DNA from: Arthrobacter sp. Leaf141
GTDB lineage: Bacteria > Actinomycetota > Actinomycetes > Actinomycetales > Micrococcaceae
Reading direction: 5' to 3'
Length of the DNA stretch: 64,000 bases
Assembly (NCBI RefSeq): GCF_001424565.1
Contig: NZ_LMOL01000005.1
Span: 344-64,343 of the forward strand
Positions 34,677 to 44,030 of this stretch are shown in pieces. Position 1 is the first letter of the stretch. Each line of letters begins with the position of its first letter. The translations under genes and the position numbers were made by a program. The notes under the pieces were generated by a model that searched no databases, was not told the DNA's origin, and was given only the letters and a program-made list of their open reading frames with translations.

Positions 34677-35882
34677 ATGGTTATGTCAGTTCCCCAGCGA
34701 ATCCTGGTTGCCCCGTCCGGTTTCAAGGAAAGCCTTGATGCCGTTGAAGTTGCCGCGGCCATTTCCGCCGGCATCAGGCGCGTTATCCCCGGAGTCCACA
34801 TCACCGCCATTCCCATGGCCGACGGCGGTGAAGGCACAGCGGCAGCGCTGGCCGATGCCACCGGCGGCAAGATCATCCGGGCCAGGGTCACCGGACCGGT
34901 GGGCGCCGCCGTCGAATCGTATTTCGCAGTCCTGGGCGGATCGGACCGACCCACGGCAGTGGTGGAAATGGCAGCAGCCGCCGGCCTGCGGCTGGTTCCC
35001 GCCGATCTCCGCGATCCAGGGACCACCACAACGCGGGGGGTGGGGGAGCTGATTCTTGCCGCACTCGACCAGGGCGCCGAACGGATCGTGGTGGGCTGCG
35101 GGGACTCGGGAACGTCCGACGGCGGGGCCGGTGCCCTGCGTGCCCTGGGCGCCAGGATCCTGGGTGCGGACGGCGCGGAGATCGCCGAAGGCGGTGCGGC
35201 CCTGACCGGCGCAGAAGTCCTGGACCTCTCCGGCCTGGATCCGCGGCTGGCCGGCTGCACGATGGAACTTGCCCTGAACCCCTTCAACGTTTTGTGCGGG
35301 CCCGGGGGAGTGGCCCGGGTGTTTGGGCCCCAGAAGGGTGCCGGGCCGGAGCAGGTTGAAGTGCTGTCCGCCGGACTGGACCGCTGGGCCGCCCTGTTGT
35401 CCCGGACCACGGGGGTTTCCGAGGAGTACCTGCGGACCGGGCCGGGTACGGGCGCCTCCGGCGGGCTGGGTGCCGGCCTCGCCGCTGTGGGTGCCCGGCT
35501 GGTGCCCCGTTTTGACCTGTTGCTGGATTCCGGGCTGGCCGGGGTTGACCTGGACGCGGGCATCGCTGCCGCGGACCTGGTGGTTACCGCAGAGGGGGCC
35601 ATCGACTTTCAGACACCACGGGGAAAGGTGCCCGCGGAAGTGGCCAAGCGCGCGCAACGCGCAGGCGTCCCCGTTCTCGCTTTTGCCGGTTCGATCGGCA
35701 GGAACGCCACCGACGTCCATGCGGCAGGCATCGACGCGATTGCCGGGATCATTCCCATTCCCATGGACCTGGACAGGGCTGTTGCCGAAGGCGCTGCCCT
35801 CCTGCAGGAAGCCACCGAACGGACGTTCAGGGTCCTGCTCCTGGGCTCCGCGATCTCATCCCGCCTTGGCAGCGCTGCCTGA
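34677..35882 (+). CDS. Glycerate kinase
   Basis: A 401-residue enzyme of the GarK/GlxK family that phosphorylates glycerate for entry to glycolysis. Hallmarks are ILVAPSGFKESLDA near residue 10, PMADGGEGTA near 43 and GCGDSGTSDGGAGAL near 143. ATG 34677 follows AAAGGTG; a second ATG lies two codons later. It comes 14 bases after the SLC13 gene and is the last gene of the small protein-kinase-regulator-transporter operon. Its 3' end overlaps the convergent DeoR gene by 27 bases. Confidence 0.92.
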   Translation: MVMSVPQRILVAPSGFKESLDAVEVAAAISAGIRRVIPGVHITAIPMADGGEGTAAALADATGGKIIRARVTGPVGAAVESYFAVLGGSDRPTAVVEMAAAAGLRLVPADLRDPGTTTTRGVGELILAALDQGAERIVVGCGDSGTSDGGAGALRALGARILGADGAEIAEGGAALTGAEVLDLSGLDPRLAGCTMELALNPFNVLCGPGGVARVFGPQKGAGPEQVEVLSAGLDRWAALLSRTTGVSEEYLRTGPGTGASGGLGAGLAAVGARLVPRFDLLLDSGLAGVDLDAGIAAADLVVTAEGAIDFQTPRGKVPAEVAKRAQRAGVPVLAFAGSIGRNATDVHAAGIDAIAGIIPIPMDLDRAVAEGAALLQEATERTFRVLLLGSAISSRLGSAA

Positions 35883-36665
35883 GCCGGCCAGCCGCAGCCG
35901 GCCCACTTTTTCCTGCAGCACGCGCCGGGCTTCCGTGCCGAGCCCTGGATCGCTGATGATTTCATCCGCTTCCTCCAGGCCGGCGATGGTGCTCATGCCC
36001 TGGGTGCCCCACTTGGTGTGGTCGGCCACGACCACCACCTTGCGGGAGGCCGCCACAAATGCGCGGTCCGTTTCGGCCTCCAGCAGGTTGGGCGTGGTGA
36101 AGCCCGCGTCGGGGTCCATACCGTGGACGCCAAGGAACAGGATGTCCAGGTGCAGCTGTTTCAGCGCCCCGGTGGCGATGGGCCCCACCAGGGCGTCCGA
36201 CGGCGTCCGCTCGCCTCCGATCAGGATCACCGTGGAGGCGTATCGGGCCGGGCCCGCTGCCGCGGAGTGGTGGAACAGGTCCGCGATGCGCACCGAGTTG
36301 GTCACCACGGTGATCCTGGGCCCGCCGGCCAGTTCCTTGGCCAGCGCCCACGTGGTGGTCCCGGCGCTAAGTCCCACCGCCATTCCCTCATGGACCAGCC
36401 CGGCAGCCTCCACGGCAATGGCCCGTTTTTCCGCTGTCAGCTGGGTGGACTTGAGCTCGAACCCCGGCTCATGGGTACTGGCATCCCCCGGAAGCTTTGC
36501 GCCGCCGTGGATCCGCTCCAGTTTCCCGACGTCTTCCAGCACCTCGATGTCCCGCCGGACCGTCATGAGCGAGACGCCCAGCTGCTGGGCGAGATCGGAC
36601 ACGCGGACCACCCGTTCTCGCTGGACGGCGTCCACGATGGCCTGGTGGCGTGCTGCGGGGAGCAT
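35856..36665 (-). CDS. DeoR family transcriptional regulator
   Basis: A 269-residue regulator. The N-terminal helix-turn-helix reads RVSDLAQQLGVSLMTVRRDI (residues 21-40), and the C-terminal sugar-phosphate-sensing domain has GLSAGTTTWALA near 98 and LGVHGMDPDAGFTTP near 178. It lies downstream of the second sugar importer on the same strand and probably controls it. The effector is likely a phosphorylated sugar or polyol. Confidence 0.9.
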   Translation of the reverse strand: MLPAARHQAIVDAVQRERVVRVSDLAQQLGVSLMTVRRDIEVLEDVGKLERIHGGAKLPGDASTHEPGFELKSTQLTAEKRAIAVEAAGLVHEGMAVGLSAGTTTWALAKELAGGPRITVVTNSVRIADLFHHSAAAGPARYASTVILIGGERTPSDALVGPIATGALKQLHLDILFLGVHGMDPDAGFTTPNLLEAETDRAFVAASRKVVVVADHTKWGTQGMSTIAGLEEADEIISDPGLGTEARRVLQEKVGRLRLAGSGSAAKAG

Positions 36666-36723
36666 GGGGTTCCTTTCGGGCTGCGGGTGGGGAAGGGCTT
36701 TCCCCGTTACCTTCCATCTTGGT

Positions 36724-37635
36724 CTACCCCTTGCTGGAACCGAGAGTCAGCCCCGCAACAAAGTGCCGCTGGAGCACGAGGTAGATCACCAGCGTGGGGA
36801 TGACGGTGATAACGGCGCCGGCGGCCAGCAGGTTGTAGTTGTTCAGGAACTGGCCCTGCAGGTTGTTGATGGCCGTGGTGATCGGGAGCCGGTTGCCGCT
36901 TTGGATGAACAGCAGCGGCCAGAAGTAGTCGTTGTAGATAAAGATGACCTGCAGGGTGCCCAGTGCGGCGAACGCAGGCCGGCAAAGCGGCATGATGATT
37001 TCGCGGTACTGCCGCCAGATGCCAGCACCGTCCACCAGGGCAGCCTCGGTAAGGTCGGCGGACAGGGCCTTCATGTAGTTGGACAGAACAAAGGTGCAGA
37101 ACCCCATCTGGACCGCAGTGTTGACGGCAATCACCACAATGTAGGTGTTGAGCATGTTGCCCGAATCGCTGAACGAATACGGCACCTCGAAATGTTTGGC
37201 CATTTCGAACAGCGGCGCTGCCAGGACCTGCGGCGGGAGCAGGTTGCCGGCGGTGAACATGATGAGCAGCGTGATGTTGAACTTCCAGCTGACCCGGCTG
37301 ACGGCGAACGCCATGAGCGAGGCGAAGAAGAGCGTCAGCAGCACGGCCGGAACGGTGATGATCACCGAGTTCAGGAAGTAGGTGGAGAAGCCGCCCTGGG
37401 TCCAGGCCTGGATGAAGTTGTCGAAGTTGAAGGCTCCGGCCAGGCTGAAGTAGCCGTGCTCGTTGGTGGAGGCCACCGGCCGGAGGGCGGTGAAAACGGA
37501 CCAGCCCAGCGGAACCAGCCACATGATGGCCAGGACCGTCAGGAAGATGTGTGTTCCGTAGTGGCGTTTGGCCCGGTTGCCGGACCGGCCGGCAGCGCCC
37601 TGGCGCGTGGTGGCGCGGGTTGCGGTGGTGCTCAT
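36724..37635 (-). CDS. Sugar ABC transporter permease (MalG-like), second importer
   Basis: A 303-residue six-helix permease. The EAA loop reads TEAALVDGAGIWRQYREIIMP near residue 196. It ends AGLTLGSSKG, a typical MalG-type C-terminus. Its start overlaps the stop of the MalF-like gene by four bases, and the DeoR gene follows 58 bases downstream. Confidence 0.92.
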   Translation of the reverse strand: MSTTATRATTRQGAAGRSGNRAKRHYGTHIFLTVLAIMWLVPLGWSVFTALRPVASTNEHGYFSLAGAFNFDNFIQAWTQGGFSTYFLNSVIITVPAVLLTLFFASLMAFAVSRVSWKFNITLLIMFTAGNLLPPQVLAAPLFEMAKHFEVPYSFSDSGNMLNTYIVVIAVNTAVQMGFCTFVLSNYMKALSADLTEAALVDGAGIWRQYREIIMPLCRPAFAALGTLQVIFIYNDYFWPLLFIQSGNRLPITTAINNLQGQFLNNYNLLAAGAVITVIPTLVIYLVLQRHFVAGLTLGSSKG

Positions 37636-38603
37636 TCTTTGCTCTCCTTGCCGAAGGTGCGGCTGAGGTAGAAAACGATGGGGACGAGGGAGATGACCAG
37701 GAGAACCACTGCCAATGCAGAGCCCACGCCGATCACCTGGCCTTCACCCACCAGGTTCTGGATTACCAGCGCGCTGAGCATTTCCAGGCCGTTGGTGCCG
37801 CGGTTGATCACGTAGACCACGTCGAACGCGCGCAGCGATTCGATGATGGTGATGACCACAATGACGATGTTGATGGGGCGCATGGCGGGGAACACCACGC
37901 GGAAGAACGTCTGGTACGCGTTGGCGCCGTCAATGGAGGCGGCTTCCTTGAGGCTGGGGTCCACGCCTTTGAGCCCGGCCAGGTACAGGAGCATCACGTA
38001 GCCGGCGTGGCGCCAGGTGGCGGCGATCATGGCGGCCCAGATGTTCACCGATGAATCCCCGAACCAGTCCACTGCCTGCGGGGTGCCGGCCGTTCCGAGC
38101 AGGAAGTTCAGGAGTCCGTTGTCCCGCTGGTAGAAGAGCTGCCAGATGATGCCGATCAGGGCCAGCGACAGCATGACGGGGGCGAAGAAGATGCTTTGGT
38201 AGATCTTGCTGCCGCGGATGTTCTGGTCCAGGAGGACAGCCAGGAGCAGGCCCAGCGGGGTGGCCACCAGCGCCAGGAAGCACAGCCACAGCAGGTTGTG
38301 CTGGACTGCCGGCCAGAACGGCGGGTAGTCCTGGGTGATGTATTGGTAGTTGTCGACGCCGGCGGGCCGGATATTGCCCAGGTCCAGGCCGTTCCAGCGG
38401 GTGAAGCTCAGCCCCACGGACATCAGCATGGGCAGCCACACCAGCATCAGTTCGATCAGGGTGGGGATGCCCACCATCAGGGACAGGACCACTTTGTCCC
38501 GGGTGGAGAGCCGGCGGACGCGCCCGCTTTTGGTCTTGCGTGCAGGAGCCCCGGACGGCTCCCGGGATTCCGGCGGAATCAGTTCTCGTGCTGTGGTGCT
38601 CAT
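37632..38603 (-). CDS. Sugar ABC transporter permease (MalF-like), second importer
   Basis: A 323-residue six-helix permease after a basic 40-residue N-terminus. The EAA loop reads KEAASIDGANAYQTFFRVVFP near residue 217. ATG 38603 is preceded by AGGGAAGA. It lies between the binding protein and the MalG-like gene. As in the first importer, no ATPase gene is present. Confidence 0.92.
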   Translation of the reverse strand: MSTTARELIPPESREPSGAPARKTKSGRVRRLSTRDKVVLSLMVGIPTLIELMLVWLPMLMSVGLSFTRWNGLDLGNIRPAGVDNYQYITQDYPPFWPAVQHNLLWLCFLALVATPLGLLLAVLLDQNIRGSKIYQSIFFAPVMLSLALIGIIWQLFYQRDNGLLNFLLGTAGTPQAVDWFGDSSVNIWAAMIAATWRHAGYVMLLYLAGLKGVDPSLKEAASIDGANAYQTFFRVVFPAMRPINIVIVVITIIESLRAFDVVYVINRGTNGLEMLSALVIQNLVGEGQVIGVGSALAVVLLVISLVPIVFYLSRTFGKESKE

Positions 38604-38666
38604 GGAAGTCTTCCCTCTGTCTGTCAGGTGCACGCCGGCAACCGGACCCGGTTGCCGGCGGTGGAA

Positions 38667-39977
38667 CTACTGGGCGGCGTAGAGGGTCTTGGCCTGGGCC
38701 TCGAGGTTCTTGACGTCCATGGAACCGTCTTTGATGAAGGCCTGCAGGGCAGGGATCATCACGTTGTTCGCCATGGCCGGGAGGGCATCCCGGTCAAAAA
38801 ACTGGCTGATGTACTTCGCATCGGCGATGGTGTCGGCGCATTTTTTGTTCAGCGGCGAGAACTTGGACGTGTCCGTGCCCTTGGCGGTGGCGATGTTGGA
38901 CGCATCCACGGCGGCGTAGGCGTCCTGGGCCTCGGCGGTGCCGAGGAACGCCATGAAGTCGCGGGCGGTCTGGTTCTCGCCGCCCTTCTTGGACAGCAGC
39001 AAACCGTCGATGGGGGCTTCGACGGCGTCGCGGCCTTCCATGGCGATCTCCGGGAACGCGAAGAAATCGATGTCGGCCAGGACAGCCGGGTCGGTGAACT
39101 GCTGGGTCACGAAGGAGCCCAGCAGGTACATTCCCGTCTTTTTGGCTTCCAGGGCCTTGGCGGCGTCCTGCCAGGTCTGGCCCAGTGCTGCCGGATCCTG
39201 GAAGGGGAGCAGTTCGGCCCACGTTTCGAAGACGGAGCTGACCTTGGGCTGGTCCCAGGATTCCTTGTGGGCACAGAGGTCCACATGGAACTGGTAGCCG
39301 TTGAGCCGCATGTTCATGTAGTCGAACGTGCCCATGGCGGGCCAGCCGTCCTTGTCAGCGAAGCCGATGGGAATGATCCCGTCCGCCTTCATTTTGGTGG
39401 CCAGCGCCTTGAGTGCATCAAAGGTCTCGGGGACCTCGTAGCCCTTCTCGGTCCAGAGGCTCTTCCGATAGAAGAACCCCCACGGGTAGTTGTAGTTGGG
39501 GATGAAGTACATCTTGCCGTCAGGTCCGGTGGAGGCCTTCTTCAGGGCGTCGGAGTAGTTGGCCCCGACACTCTCCCAAACATCATCGATGGGGGCCAGC
39601 AGGCCCTTTTCGGCGTAGTACTGCATGCGGTAGCCGGCGAACCAGGTGAACGTGTCGTCCGGGGAACCCTGCAGGTAGGAGTTGATCTTGTTCTGGAAAT
39701 CGTTGTGCGGCACGGTGTTGATGGTGACGGCCTTGCTGTTCTTGGCCGTGAAGGCGTCGGCGACGGCCTGGTAGGCCCGCTTGGGCACATCGTCCGAGGA
39801 GCCGGAGCCGAACGTCAAACCGGAGGAGCTGCTGCCCGATGCGGAGGGGCCGCTGCCGCCGGTGCATGCTGCCAGGAACGGGATACCGGCAAGTCCGGCT
39901 GCACCGACCCCGACCGTTTTGAGGATGGTCCGCCTGCTGGGAAAAGCAGCCGCCGACGCATCAAACTTTGAAGCCAT
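38667..39977 (-). CDS. Sugar ABC transporter substrate-binding protein, probable Tat lipoprotein
   Basis: A 436-residue family-1 binding protein. The signal contains a twin-arginine motif SRRTILK at residues 14-20 and then the lipobox FLAACTGG, so it is predicted to be Tat-exported and lipid-anchored. The mature start is a Ser/Gly linker, then LTFGSGSSDDVPKRAYQAVA. The substrate is unknown. Its promoter region contains the CRP/GlxR-type box at 40004-40019, which suggests control by carbon status on top of the DeoR regulator. Confidence 0.9.
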   Translation of the reverse strand: MASKFDASAAAFPSRRTILKTVGVGAAGLAGIPFLAACTGGSGPSASGSSSSGLTFGSGSSDDVPKRAYQAVADAFTAKNSKAVTINTVPHNDFQNKINSYLQGSPDDTFTWFAGYRMQYYAEKGLLAPIDDVWESVGANYSDALKKASTGPDGKMYFIPNYNYPWGFFYRKSLWTEKGYEVPETFDALKALATKMKADGIIPIGFADKDGWPAMGTFDYMNMRLNGYQFHVDLCAHKESWDQPKVSSVFETWAELLPFQDPAALGQTWQDAAKALEAKKTGMYLLGSFVTQQFTDPAVLADIDFFAFPEIAMEGRDAVEAPIDGLLLSKKGGENQTARDFMAFLGTAEAQDAYAAVDASNIATAKGTDTSKFSPLNKKCADTIADAKYISQFFDRDALPAMANNVMIPALQAFIKDGSMDVKNLEAQAKTLYAAQ

Positions 39978-40003
39978 GTTCTCTCCCTTGAAAAATAGCC
40001 GTG

Positions 40004-40019
40004 TGTGAGACACCTCACA
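40004..40019. promoter_or_regulatory. Perfect CRP/GlxR-type box before the second sugar importer
   Basis: TGTGA-GACACC-TCACA matches the CRP/GlxR consensus TGTGA-N6-TCACA exactly; the palindrome extends one base further on each side. It lies just downstream of the candidate -10 of this promoter, a position that would block transcription. Confidence 0.75.
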
Positions 40020-40026
40020 CGACCTG

Positions 40027-40055
40027 ACTATAACCTCTCAAAAGTGAACATGGAA
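40027..40055 (-). promoter_or_regulatory. Candidate promoter of the second sugar importer operon
   Basis: On the minus strand TTCCAT (complement at 40050-40055) and TATAGT (complement at 40027-40032) are spaced by 17 bases. The predicted start of transcription falls in the adjacent GlxR-type box. Confidence 0.45.
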
Positions 40056-40107
40056 GCACGTGAAATAACACTTTGGCGTCGGGAAATTTTTGAATCGTCA
40101 CAAAAGG

Positions 40108-40153
40108 CAGCGGCCCCTTGATCGCCGTCCTGACGGGGATCATGGGGCCGCTG
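40108..40153 (-). terminator. Terminator downstream of acetyl-CoA synthetase
   Basis: Ten-base arms CAGCGGCCCC / GGGGCCGCTG enclose a 26-base loop that can pair partly within itself. On the minus strand the stem is followed by CCTTTTG. It lies 31 bases after the acs stop. Confidence 0.7.
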
Positions 40154-40183
40154 TGATGGCCCGCCGGGGCCATGCTGCGGGTG

Positions 40184-42181
40184 TTACTTTTTGAGTGAAG
40201 CTGCGATCTGCTGCATCACCGTGTTGTCCGCCAGGGTGGTGGCGTCCCCCGGGTCGCGGCCTTCGGCAACGTCCTTGAGGAGTCGCCGCATGATTTTTCC
40301 GGAGCGGGTTTTGGGCAGCTCCGGGACCACCAGGATGTTCTTCGGTTTGGCGATCGGACCGATTTCCTTGCCCACGTGGTTCCGCAACTCCTGGACCGTG
40401 GCGTCGCCGTCGTCCACGGCATCCCCGCGGAGGATGACAAACGCAACAACGGCCTGGCCTGTGGTCTCGTCAGCGGCACCCACCACGGCTGCCTCGGCAA
40501 CAGCGGGGTGCGAGACCAGGGCGGATTCGATCTCGGTAGTGGAAAGCCGGTGGCCGGAGACGTTCATGACGTCATCCACCCGGCCCAGGAGCCAGATGTC
40601 GCCGTCCTCGTCCTTTTTGGCGCCGTCCCCGGCGAAGTACATGGTCTCGAAACGGGACCAGTAGGTTTCCTTGAAGCGTTCGGGGTCGCCCCAGATGCCA
40701 CGCAGCATGGCCGGCCAGGGTTCGCGGATCACCAGGAAGCCGCCGTGGCCGTTCGGGACCGACTGGCCCATCTCGTCCACCACGTCCACGGCGATGCCGG
40801 GCAGCGGAACCTGGGCGGAGCCGGGCTTCGCGGCCGTGACTCCCGGGAGCGGGGCGATCATCTGGGCGCCCGTCTCGGTCTGCCACCAGGTATCCACGAT
40901 GGGGGTCCGGTCCCCGCCGATGACCTTCCGGTACCACATCCATGCCTCGGGGTTGATGGATTCCCCCACGGACCCCAGGAGCCGGAGGGAAGACAAGTCG
41001 TACTTGTCCGGGATGTCCCGGCCCCACTTCATGAACGTGCGGATGGCCGTGGGCGCCGTGTAGAGGATGGAGACCTTGTACTTCTCCACGATTTCCCACC
41101 AGCGGCCCTGGTGCGGGGAATCGGGGGTGCCCTCGTACATCACCTGGGTGGCGCCGTTGATGAGCGGGGCGTAGGCGACGTAGGAATGCCCGGTGACCCA
41201 GCCGACGTCGGCCGTGCACCAGTACACGTCCGTTTCCGGATGCAGGTCGAACACCGCCCGGTGCGTGTAGGCGGTCTGGGTCAGGTAGCCGCCGGTGGTG
41301 TGGAGGATGCCTTTGGGCTTGCCCGTGGTGCCGGAGGTGTAAAGGATAAACAGCGGGTGCTCGGAATCATGGCCCACCGCGGTGTGCTCGGTGGATGCCG
41401 TTTCCACGGTGTCCGCCCACCACAGGTCCCGGCCTTCGTGCCAGTCCACGTCCTGGCCGTTGCGCTTGACCACCACCACGTTCTGCACGGTGTGGCCATC
41501 GGCGGCGAGGGCCTGGTCCACTGCCGTCTTCAAGGCGCTGGGCTTGCCGCGGCGGTACGTGCCGTCCGCGGTGACCACCAGTTTTGCTTCGGCGTCATCG
41601 ATCCGGGAGCGGAGCGCATCCGCCGAGAAGCCGCCGAACACCACCGAGTGGACGGCCCCGATCCGGGCGCAGGCCAGCAGGGTGATGACGGCTTCCGGGA
41701 TCATGGGGAGGTACACGGCCACCCTGTCGCCCTTGGCCACACCCAGGGACTCGAAGGCGTTGGCGGCCTTCTTTACTTCCTCGGTGAGCTGCGCGTAGGT
41801 GTAGGTGCGGGTGTCGCCGGGTTCGCCCTCAAAATAGATGGCAACGCGATCGCCCAGGCCGTTTTCCACGTGCCGGTCCAGCGCGTTGTAGGCGGCGTTG
41901 ACTTCGCCTCCCACGAACCACTTCGCGAACGGCGGGTTGGACCAGTCCAGGGCTTCGGTGAAGTCCTTGTCCCAGGTGAGCAGTTCACGGGCCTTCCTGG
42001 CCCAGAAGGCGGGCCGGTCCGCTGCGGCATCCTCGTATTCCTGCGCGGAGACCACGGCGCCGGCGGCGAACTCCGGGCTGGGCGGGAAGGTGCGGGTCTC
42101 GTGCAGCAGGTTTTCGAAAGCATCGCCCTGTTGCTGGCCTGCCGGAGCGGTGGCCGTGGAGCTTGGAGTGTCCTGGGACAT
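40184..42181 (-). CDS. acs: Acetyl-CoA synthetase
   Basis: A 665-residue AMP-forming ligase that activates acetate to acetyl-CoA. The adenylation signature [11 protein letters not shown] is near residue 279, DTWWQTETG near 430, and the acetylatable Lys lies in the C-terminal [13 protein letters not shown] 42181 is supported by GATGAGG upstream; an ATG at 42199 is possible. The length is usual for the family. An imperfect GlxR-type box lies about 145 bases upstream at 42327-42342, consistent with control of acetate genes by GlxR in related bacteria. Confidence 0.95.
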   Translation of the reverse strand: MSQDTPSSTATAPAGQQQGDAFENLLHETRTFPPSPEFAAGAVVSAQEYEDAAADRPAFWARKARELLTWDKDFTEALDWSNPPFAKWFVGGEVNAAYNALDRHVENGLGDRVAIYFEGEPGDTRTYTYAQLTEEVKKAANAFESLGVAKGDRVAVYLPMIPEAVITLLACARIGAVHSVVFGGFSADALRSRIDDAEAKLVVTADGTYRRGKPSALKTAVDQALAADGHTVQNVVVVKRNGQDVDWHEGRDLWWADTVETASTEHTAVGHDSEHPLFILYTSGTTGKPKGILHTTGGYLTQTAYTHRAVFDLHPETDVYWCTADVGWVTGHSYVAYAPLINGATQVMYEGTPDSPHQGRWWEIVEKYKVSILYTAPTAIRTFMKWGRDIPDKYDLSSLRLLGSVGESINPEAWMWYRKVIGGDRTPIVDTWWQTETGAQMIAPLPGVTAAKPGSAQVPLPGIAVDVVDEMGQSVPNGHGGFLVIREPWPAMLRGIWGDPERFKETYWSRFETMYFAGDGAKKDEDGDIWLLGRVDDVMNVSGHRLSTTEIESALVSHPAVAEAAVVGAADETTGQAVVAFVILRGDAVDDGDATVQELRNHVGKEIGPIAKPKNILVVPELPKTRSGKIMRRLLKDVAEGRDPGDATTLADNTVMQQIAASLKK

Positions 42182-42588
42182 GTGAACCTCATCATTCATC
42201 GATCTTTGCTGCGCGGGACACCGGGCAGGCCGGGTCCGGCCGTTGCGCGGCGCCGGGCACGGGCCAGTCACGGGCATCCCGCAAAGAGCTGTTCCGGAAT
42301 CAAGCGTAATGCTTGATGCCGGGCCCTGTGTGCCGTGTCACAGACCGGCCCGCGAGCGGCAGCCATTAAGCGGTGAATGGTGTTGGCGGCGAATTTTTTT
42401 GGCATCCGTGGCGGCGCGTGGCCAGCTAGTGAACAGGTGGGCTGTTGGCTAGGCTGAGATGGAATCGTGACTTTACTGCAGTGCGCTTCGGCAAGGCCCT
42501 TCCAGGGCCCGCCGCTGCGGATCCGCTGCCACGACGGCGCCATCTGGGTTCCCCCGGACCCTGGCGCCGCCACGCTAAGGAGAGACAA
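42182..42588. other. Divergent intergenic region between acs and the Ala/Pro-rich membrane protein
   Basis: No convincing gene lies in these 407 bases. The only clear element is the GlxR-like box at 42327-42342. The right end carries the AAGGAGA ribosome site of the gene starting at 42589. Confidence 0.55.
42327..42342. promoter_or_regulatory. Imperfect CRP/GlxR-type box upstream of acs
   Basis: TGTGT-GCCGTG-TCACA differs from TGTGA-N6-TCACA at one of ten conserved positions. It stands between the divergent acs and membrane-protein genes. Confidence 0.5.
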
Positions 42589-44025
42589 ATGAACCAGCAG
42601 AGCTTCGGCCAAAAGACCGGCCCCGAGACGAAGGCAGGGCCCGGCGCAGGTCCAGCGGGCAGCGCAGCGCCCGGTGGGCAGACCGGAAACCCGTCCGGTA
42701 CGGTCAACCCGGTGCCCGGCAATGACACCAACCAGGCAGTGACGGGTCCGTTCACCGTCCGGGACCTCGCTGTCTTTGCTGCCACGCTGGTCATGTTCGT
42801 CGCCTCGCTGCTGCCAATATTCGGCGGCTTGAACCTGTGGAACCTGAACAACCTCTTTTTCCTGGGCCTGGGCATCGTCCTTCCGCTGGGCGTCAGCGCG
42901 CTTTTCGCCTCCCGCCGGTTGGCGCCAACCACCAGGATCCGGGTGGGCTCGCTGTCCATCGACCAGTTCGCATCCGTGGTGGCCTCCTTTGCGGTGGCCT
43001 TCTTCTTCCTGGCCGCAGCCAGCAGCTACGCCCCGGTGTTCCTTGTGGGCCTAATCGGCGCCTTGATCCTTTTTGCCGCCACGGTGCTGGGCCGGTTCCT
43101 GCCGTACATCTCCGCTGACTTCAAGGGCCGCGCCGAAGCGCCCGCCCACGTGGTGGCCCGCGAGGCCGCCGTGCCGGTTCAGAAGCCCCGCACCCCCAAG
43201 GCCCCGAAGCCTGAGGCCGTCACCAAAACGGGCACCGGTTCGACCACCGCAGGCGCCACCCCGGCCGGTTCCACCACGCCGGGCCTGGGTGGAAAAGTGT
43301 TTGGTGGGTCCGGCACGGGTTCGTCCGCTGTACCGGCTGCCGGATCCAGCAATGGTCCTGCCGCGACGGCTGCGGCCGGTGCCGCCGCGCCCGCCGCGCC
43401 CGCCGCGCCCGCCGCGCCCGCTGCCTCCACCGGTGCAACTGCCGGCAGCGTCGGCGCCTCGTCCGCCGCAGCAGCGGGATCCGCCGCATCCGTCCCCTCC
43501 GCATCCGGTACCGCCGCGCAGGCCGGACGCACCTCCGGTGACTCAGGACCCGCGACCCAGGCCGCCGACGTCGTCCGCCCCGCAGCTGCCACCGCAGACG
43601 AACCCCACCATCACGGTTCTGCTGCCGCCAACGCGTCCGCGGCCCCCGCCACCGGCGTACTTCCGGCCAGCACGCCGGCCGCCGCCGGTTCGTCCGCCCC
43701 CGGGGACCCGGCCGGGCAGCGCACGGAGCCGCCGGCAGCCACCGCAGTGCATCAGCAGGTCCGCCGCGATGAGCCCATCGGCGCCACCGTGGATCCCGCG
43801 AACCGGCCCGAAGAGCAGGACGACCAGCCTGCCCACGAGGCCTTCTGGTTCGCCGTGGCCCAGCACCGCACCGCGTTCGATCCCCGTTCCGGCGAACCGG
43901 CATTTGTGATCGAACCCGGCGGCTGGGTCCTGGCCCTGGAGGACCGAGGGAACGAGTTCCTGGTCCAGCACACCGACGGCCGGCTGGGTATCCTTCGCGA
44001 CCTCAGCAACATCGAGCGCGGCTAA
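42589..44025 (+). CDS. Ala/Pro-rich membrane protein of unknown function
   Basis: A 478-residue protein with AAGGAGA seven bases before its ATG. Residues 1-55 are a flexible Gly/Pro/Thr region. Four hydrophobic helices span about 60-175. A long low-complexity stretch (about 200-395) is rich in Ala, Pro, Ser, Gly and Thr, including a 9-base DNA repeat near 43384-43421 encoding Ala-Ala-Pro units. The last 80 residues look folded, with [20 protein letters not shown] and [21 protein letters not shown] do not recognise a family with known function. The disordered part may span the wall or serve as a flexible linker. nth follows 5 bases later and may be co-transcribed. Confidence 0.75.
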   Translation: MNQQSFGQKTGPETKAGPGAGPAGSAAPGGQTGNPSGTVNPVPGNDTNQAVTGPFTVRDLAVFAATLVMFVASLLPIFGGLNLWNLNNLFFLGLGIVLPLGVSALFASRRLAPTTRIRVGSLSIDQFASVVASFAVAFFFLAAASSYAPVFLVGLIGALILFAATVLGRFLPYISADFKGRAEAPAHVVAREAAVPVQKPRTPKAPKPEAVTKTGTGSTTAGATPAGSTTPGLGGKVFGGSGTGSSAVPAAGSSNGPAATAAAGAAAPAAPAAPAAPAASTGATAGSVGASSAAAAGSAASVPSASGTAAQAGRTSGDSGPATQAADVVRPAAATADEPHHHGSAAANASAAPATGVLPASTPAAAGSSAPGDPAGQRTEPPAATAVHQQVRRDEPIGATVDPANRPEEQDDQPAHEAFWFAVAQHRTAFDPRSGEPAFVIEPGGWVLALEDRGNEFLVQHTDGRLGILRDLSNIERG

Positions 44026-44030
44026 CTTCC

